64,000 bases of DNA, from NCBI GenBank assembly GCA_944390865.1, contig CALXRC010000005.1:50234-114233 (forward strand), read 5' to 3'. The stretch comes from an uncultured Spirochaetales bacterium (GTDB lineage Bacteria > Spirochaetota > Spirochaetia > Sphaerochaetales > Sphaerochaetaceae). The notes beneath the pieces were generated by a model, which saw nothing but the letters and a program-made list of their open reading frames with translations, made no database searches and was not told the DNA's origin. Position numbers and translations under genes: made by a program. Below, one piece after another: positions 61,450-64,000 of the stretch (positions are counted from its first letter, which is position 1; each line of letters opens with the position of its first letter).

Positions 61450-63924
61450 TTAAAAGTAAATCGTATTGTTGTACCTGATGCCTATGTTGTCGAAGAAACT
61501 GTGCAGCGTGAGGTTGCCGGGCGTCGTGAACAAGGTGAAGGTACCCATCGGGTTGTCCCACTCAAGGGATATCTCGATATCAAGCGATAAGTCATCAGAC
61601 AGGAATGAATTATCGTTATATGACGGATCGACGGCCTGCAGATAGACCATTGCCTGCAGATAAAGTCCTCCTGTCAGATACTTGCCGATATAGATTGACG
61701 TGTTGTCCAGATAGGTGGCAAGCGGCGAATAGCTGAAGCCCGAAGGCGAGAGCATTGTGTTGAGTATGAAATTCTCAAGAATGTTTGTCTTCACGGAGAA
61801 AATGTCTATGCCCAGGCTGTCCCTGACGACAGGGCCCAGGTCAGCATAGCTTGACGTGTTGATGATTCCCATTCTGTTGAGCACATCAACGCCGGAGGTG
61901 ACAAGGGAGGCCACAGAGGCAAGGCCTGTGCTGCCGTAGCTGGATGAAGGCAGAATAGAGGCTCCCAGGACAGACATGATCTCCTCTGTCGACATCTGGG
62001 GACTGCTTTCGAAGATCGGATTCAGATTGTCGATTGTCGAATTGTTCAGCACCAGATAGATGTCAACCTTCTCTCCGTCGCTGTTGTAGCTTCTCAGCCG
62101 TGCGCGGAAGTTGAGCCTCATGGCAGACATGTCAGCACCGCTTGACGGGAAATCAATGCTTCCTTCCGTGATGAAGAAGCTCTTCTGGAAGTAATAAATC
62201 TCTCCGGAGCGGAAGCTCAGCGAGCCGTTGAAGGCCCTTTCATGCGTCTGGCTGTCGTACAGGAAATGGAAGCCTGTATTCTCATTTGCATATGCGCGCA
62301 CGATAGGCTGCTCTGAGAGAGGAAGCACAAATGAGCAGTTGTCCATCAGAGTGACATCATACTCATTTCTGACATCAAAGCGGCTTGCACCCCACCAGTG
62401 AGGAAGCTCATCCATGCCCATTGAGAACACTGCGTTGTACAGCGTGAGATCCCCGCTGAGGTAATTCTTCGACAGATCCGAGTAAATCCTGAAATAGCCG
62501 CTCACATCACCCTTGATCTGGAAGTTCTGGCTGTAGACAGGAACGTGGACATAAATAGTCTCCCCTTCCGGCACCCACACTTCCACATCATAAAAGTCGA
62601 TGATGTCCGCATTGCTGAGCTGGGCCTGTGCCACAGCAAAGCCTCTGTGCAGGTCCCCGTTGTCCTCATCGACAACGACGACAGGAGTCATGCTTGTCGT
62701 CGCGTGATTGTCAACGACAGTGACCTGAGTGTCGCCGATATGCAGATAGGCATTCTCAACCCACCATACTCTCATGTCAAAGCCGTGAGAACCTCCCTGG
62801 CCGTAAATATGCGTGTCATCAAGGCTGCCGTAAATTACAAAGTCCCCATAAACCCAGCTCGGGTTGTCAAATGTGACAAGAGGAATTGAATAAAGCCAGT
62901 TGAGAGCGCCCAGATTGAAGTTGATCTGATCAAGATGAAGATCAAGATTATCCGTACTCACTGTTCCGTAGATATGGCCGGAGACAATATCGTTTCCGCT
63001 CAGAGTGACGTCAATGCTTCCCAGGGACAGATCAGCGCTGCCGCTGATCAGATTGCCTGCAAACTCAATCCTGGGCCCCGCCAGACTGATGTCAATCACC
63101 CTGTCAGACATGTAGCGGCTTGAATCTATGTCAAGATAAGGCAGTCTGATTCTTCCGCTTACAGTCAGATTGTCAAGATCAGAGATGACAGCTGTCACAG
63201 CCTCAATGATTGTGTTATGAGGCTCAAGAGTGAACTCAAGCTCAGCCTGTGCGGATACAGGGTAAACCCTGTCCCTGTTGGCCTTGTCCAGCCTCATCAT
63301 GGCCGACATCGTCATGCGGCCTGTCTGCGTATCATAGCTCAGCAGGCTGCCGGAGACTGTCAGCTCGTCCGTACTGTATGTAATATTCTCGCAGTCAACG
63401 CCGCGCTCTGTCAGCGTCACGTCTGCTGAGAGTGAATAATCATACTGGCTTTCAGTTGTGCTGGTCAGGTAGACAGTTCCTGAGAATGAGAAGTCGGCAC
63501 TGCTTTCACCCCTTCCCGTCAGGCTTGTGTTCAGCACAGTGCCGGCAAGGCCGAAGCGGTCCAGGCTCAGGTTGTCCAGAACCAGAATGCCTGAGTAGTC
63601 TCCGGAGTGCAGCATGAGTGAGAGGTTCGCCCTCTCATTCCTGTTTCCAAGCGTGAGGGCGAAGTTCCTCTCTCCTATCCTGTAGACGGCAGAACCGGAA
63701 AGCGGCGTGAAGGAGTCAGAGACAAGGATGTTGTCCAGACGGACTTCAGTATTGTCAAGATAAAGATCAAATGAGATGTCCGGGCGGCTTGTGATTAATC
63801 CTGCAGAACGGATGACAAAGCCTTCCGTCCTTCCGTAGTACGACTGGGCTGCAAGATCAAAGCTGTACGTGAAGCGCCCGTCAATCGAAGAGTTGACAGT
63901 ACTGCGCGGGGAAATAGTTGGCAC
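61450..63924 (-). CDS. tamB: TamB-like translocation/lipid-transport protein, C-terminal part
   Basis: 824 residues readable from a GTG at 63924. AsmA/TamB-type protein: long runs of alternating short beta strands (DISFDLYLDNTEVRLDNILVSDS; LHLDQINFNLGALN) forming a hydrophobic groove, ending in the conserved DUF490 region (GEIYYFQKSFFITEGSIDFPSS; LRLNFRARL; QMSTEEIMSVLGASILP). TamB-like proteins span the periplasm and are now linked to phospholipid transport, with TamA/BamA partners. Spirochaete homologues are recalled as longer, and no N-terminal anchor is seen. The frame is closed by a TGA at 63928-63930, so the 5' part is missing or frame-shifted. It lies 80 bases upstream of bamA. Confidence 0.8.
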   Translation of the reverse strand: MPTISPRSTVNSSIDGRFTYSFDLAAQSYYGRTEGFVIRSAGLITSRPDISFDLYLDNTEVRLDNILVSDSFTPLSGSAVYRIGERNFALTLGNRNERANLSLMLHSGDYSGILVLDNLSLDRFGLAGTVLNTSLTGRGESSADFSFSGTVYLTSTTESQYDYSLSADVTLTERGVDCENITYSTDELTVSGSLLSYDTQTGRMTMSAMMRLDKANRDRVYPVSAQAELEFTLEPHNTIIEAVTAVISDLDNLTVSGRIRLPYLDIDSSRYMSDRVIDISLAGPRIEFAGNLISGSADLSLGSIDVTLSGNDIVSGHIYGTVSTDNLDLHLDQINFNLGALNWLYSIPLVTFDNPSWVYGDFVIYGSLDDTHIYGQGGSHGFDMRVWWVENAYLHIGDTQVTVVDNHATTSMTPVVVVDEDNGDLHRGFAVAQAQLSNADIIDFYDVEVWVPEGETIYVHVPVYSQNFQIKGDVSGYFRIYSDLSKNYLSGDLTLYNAVFSMGMDELPHWWGASRFDVRNEYDVTLMDNCSFVLPLSEQPIVRAYANENTGFHFLYDSQTHERAFNGSLSFRSGEIYYFQKSFFITEGSIDFPSSGADMSAMRLNFRARLRSYNSDGEKVDIYLVLNNSTIDNLNPIFESSPQMSTEEIMSVLGASILPSSSYGSTGLASVASLVTSGVDVLNRMGIINTSSYADLGPVVRDSLGIDIFSVKTNILENFILNTMLSPSGFSYSPLATYLDNTSIYIGKYLTGGLYLQAMVYLQAVDPSYNDNSFLSDDLSLDIEISLEWDNPMGTFTLFTTPGNLTLHSFFDNIGIRYNNTIYF

Positions 63925-64000
63925 CGATCATAAATCTCTCCACGGGCTGCCCGGATCGGAATGACCGAAACAGTGGTCGACTCGGTTTGTGCATGGTAGG
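63925..64000. other. Right edge: sequence that breaks the tamB frame
   Basis: The last 76 bases do not continue the tamB frame: a TGA stands at 63928-63930 on the minus strand. A different minus-strand frame is open to the edge. The stretch CGGAATGACCGAAACAGTGG (63956-63975) has the look of IS21-family element ends, but too little is visible to say. Frameshift, element insertion or assembly error are all possible. Confidence 0.3.

Overview
This window reads as bacterial chromosome from the Spirochaetota, most like the Sphaerochaetaceae/Treponemataceae branch. The assignment rests on gene order and family membership, not on rRNA (none is present). Spirochaete-type signs are a BpuR-like PUR-domain protein, a short SMC, a solo groS near a short sigma-70 factor, tamB-bamA-mutS in one block, and a murG-cvpA-holB-kinase-NtrC run recalling the Borrelia Hk2/Rrp2 locus. 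Genes are tightly packed, with many 1-14 base start/stop overlaps. No prophage, complete transposon or CRISPR array is seen.

Layout. 1-7408 (minus): an information-processing operon, smc, ffh, rpsP, khpA, rimM, trmD, rplS, then (after a terminator) a small zinc-finger-like gene and coaD, cut by the edge. 7.4-14.9 kb: rnhB, zupT, bpuR, tRNA-Gly, a metal-site-less M29 aminopeptidase relative, coaX, a YbiT-type ABC-F, tRNA-Gln, tRNA-Glu, tsaD, a small acidic protein, tRNA-Thr. 15-24.3 kb: tldE, tldD, a NimA-like flavoprotein, a DUF368 lipid-carrier transporter, an outer-membrane barrel with a lipoprotein partner, an XRE regulator, and ppdK.

24.8-37.1 kb is the most interesting part. A group-2 (RpoS/SigA-like) sigma factor sits behind a near-consensus sigma-54 (-24/-12) promoter. 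About 100-140 bases upstream of its predicted start point lie dyad boxes, TGTGTCA-N3-TGATACA plus a half site. The same dyad architecture (TGTGTCA-N3-AGACACA plus a half site) lies between secA and murG, at the head of the operon that encodes a soluble PAS histidine kinase and an NtrC-type regulator with an intact GAFTGA loop. The simplest reading is a kinase - enhancer-binding protein - sigma-54 - second sigma factor cascade contained in 10 kb. groS, dinG and secA share this region.

37-54 kb: a LysM/degenerate M23 protein divergent from a class B PBP, an orphan flhF, hslU-hslV, a tyrosine recombinase, a decayed DprA-like protein, a second tyrosine recombinase, then ftsZ, ftsA, ftsQ, ftsW, mraY, murF, ftsL, rsmH and mraZ (a reduced dcw cluster, with the PBP gene moved out) and MraZ-type repeats upstream of mraZ. 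54-64 kb: a structured intergenic region that may encode an RNA, fadD, mutS, bamA, and tamB, whose frame is interrupted about 75 bases from the right edge.

Several promoters place the -10 element 7-9 bases before an ATG that lacks a Shine-Dalgarno sequence, suggesting leaderless mRNAs. All family assignments come from reading motifs; no database search was run, and gene orders of other spirochaetes are quoted from memory.
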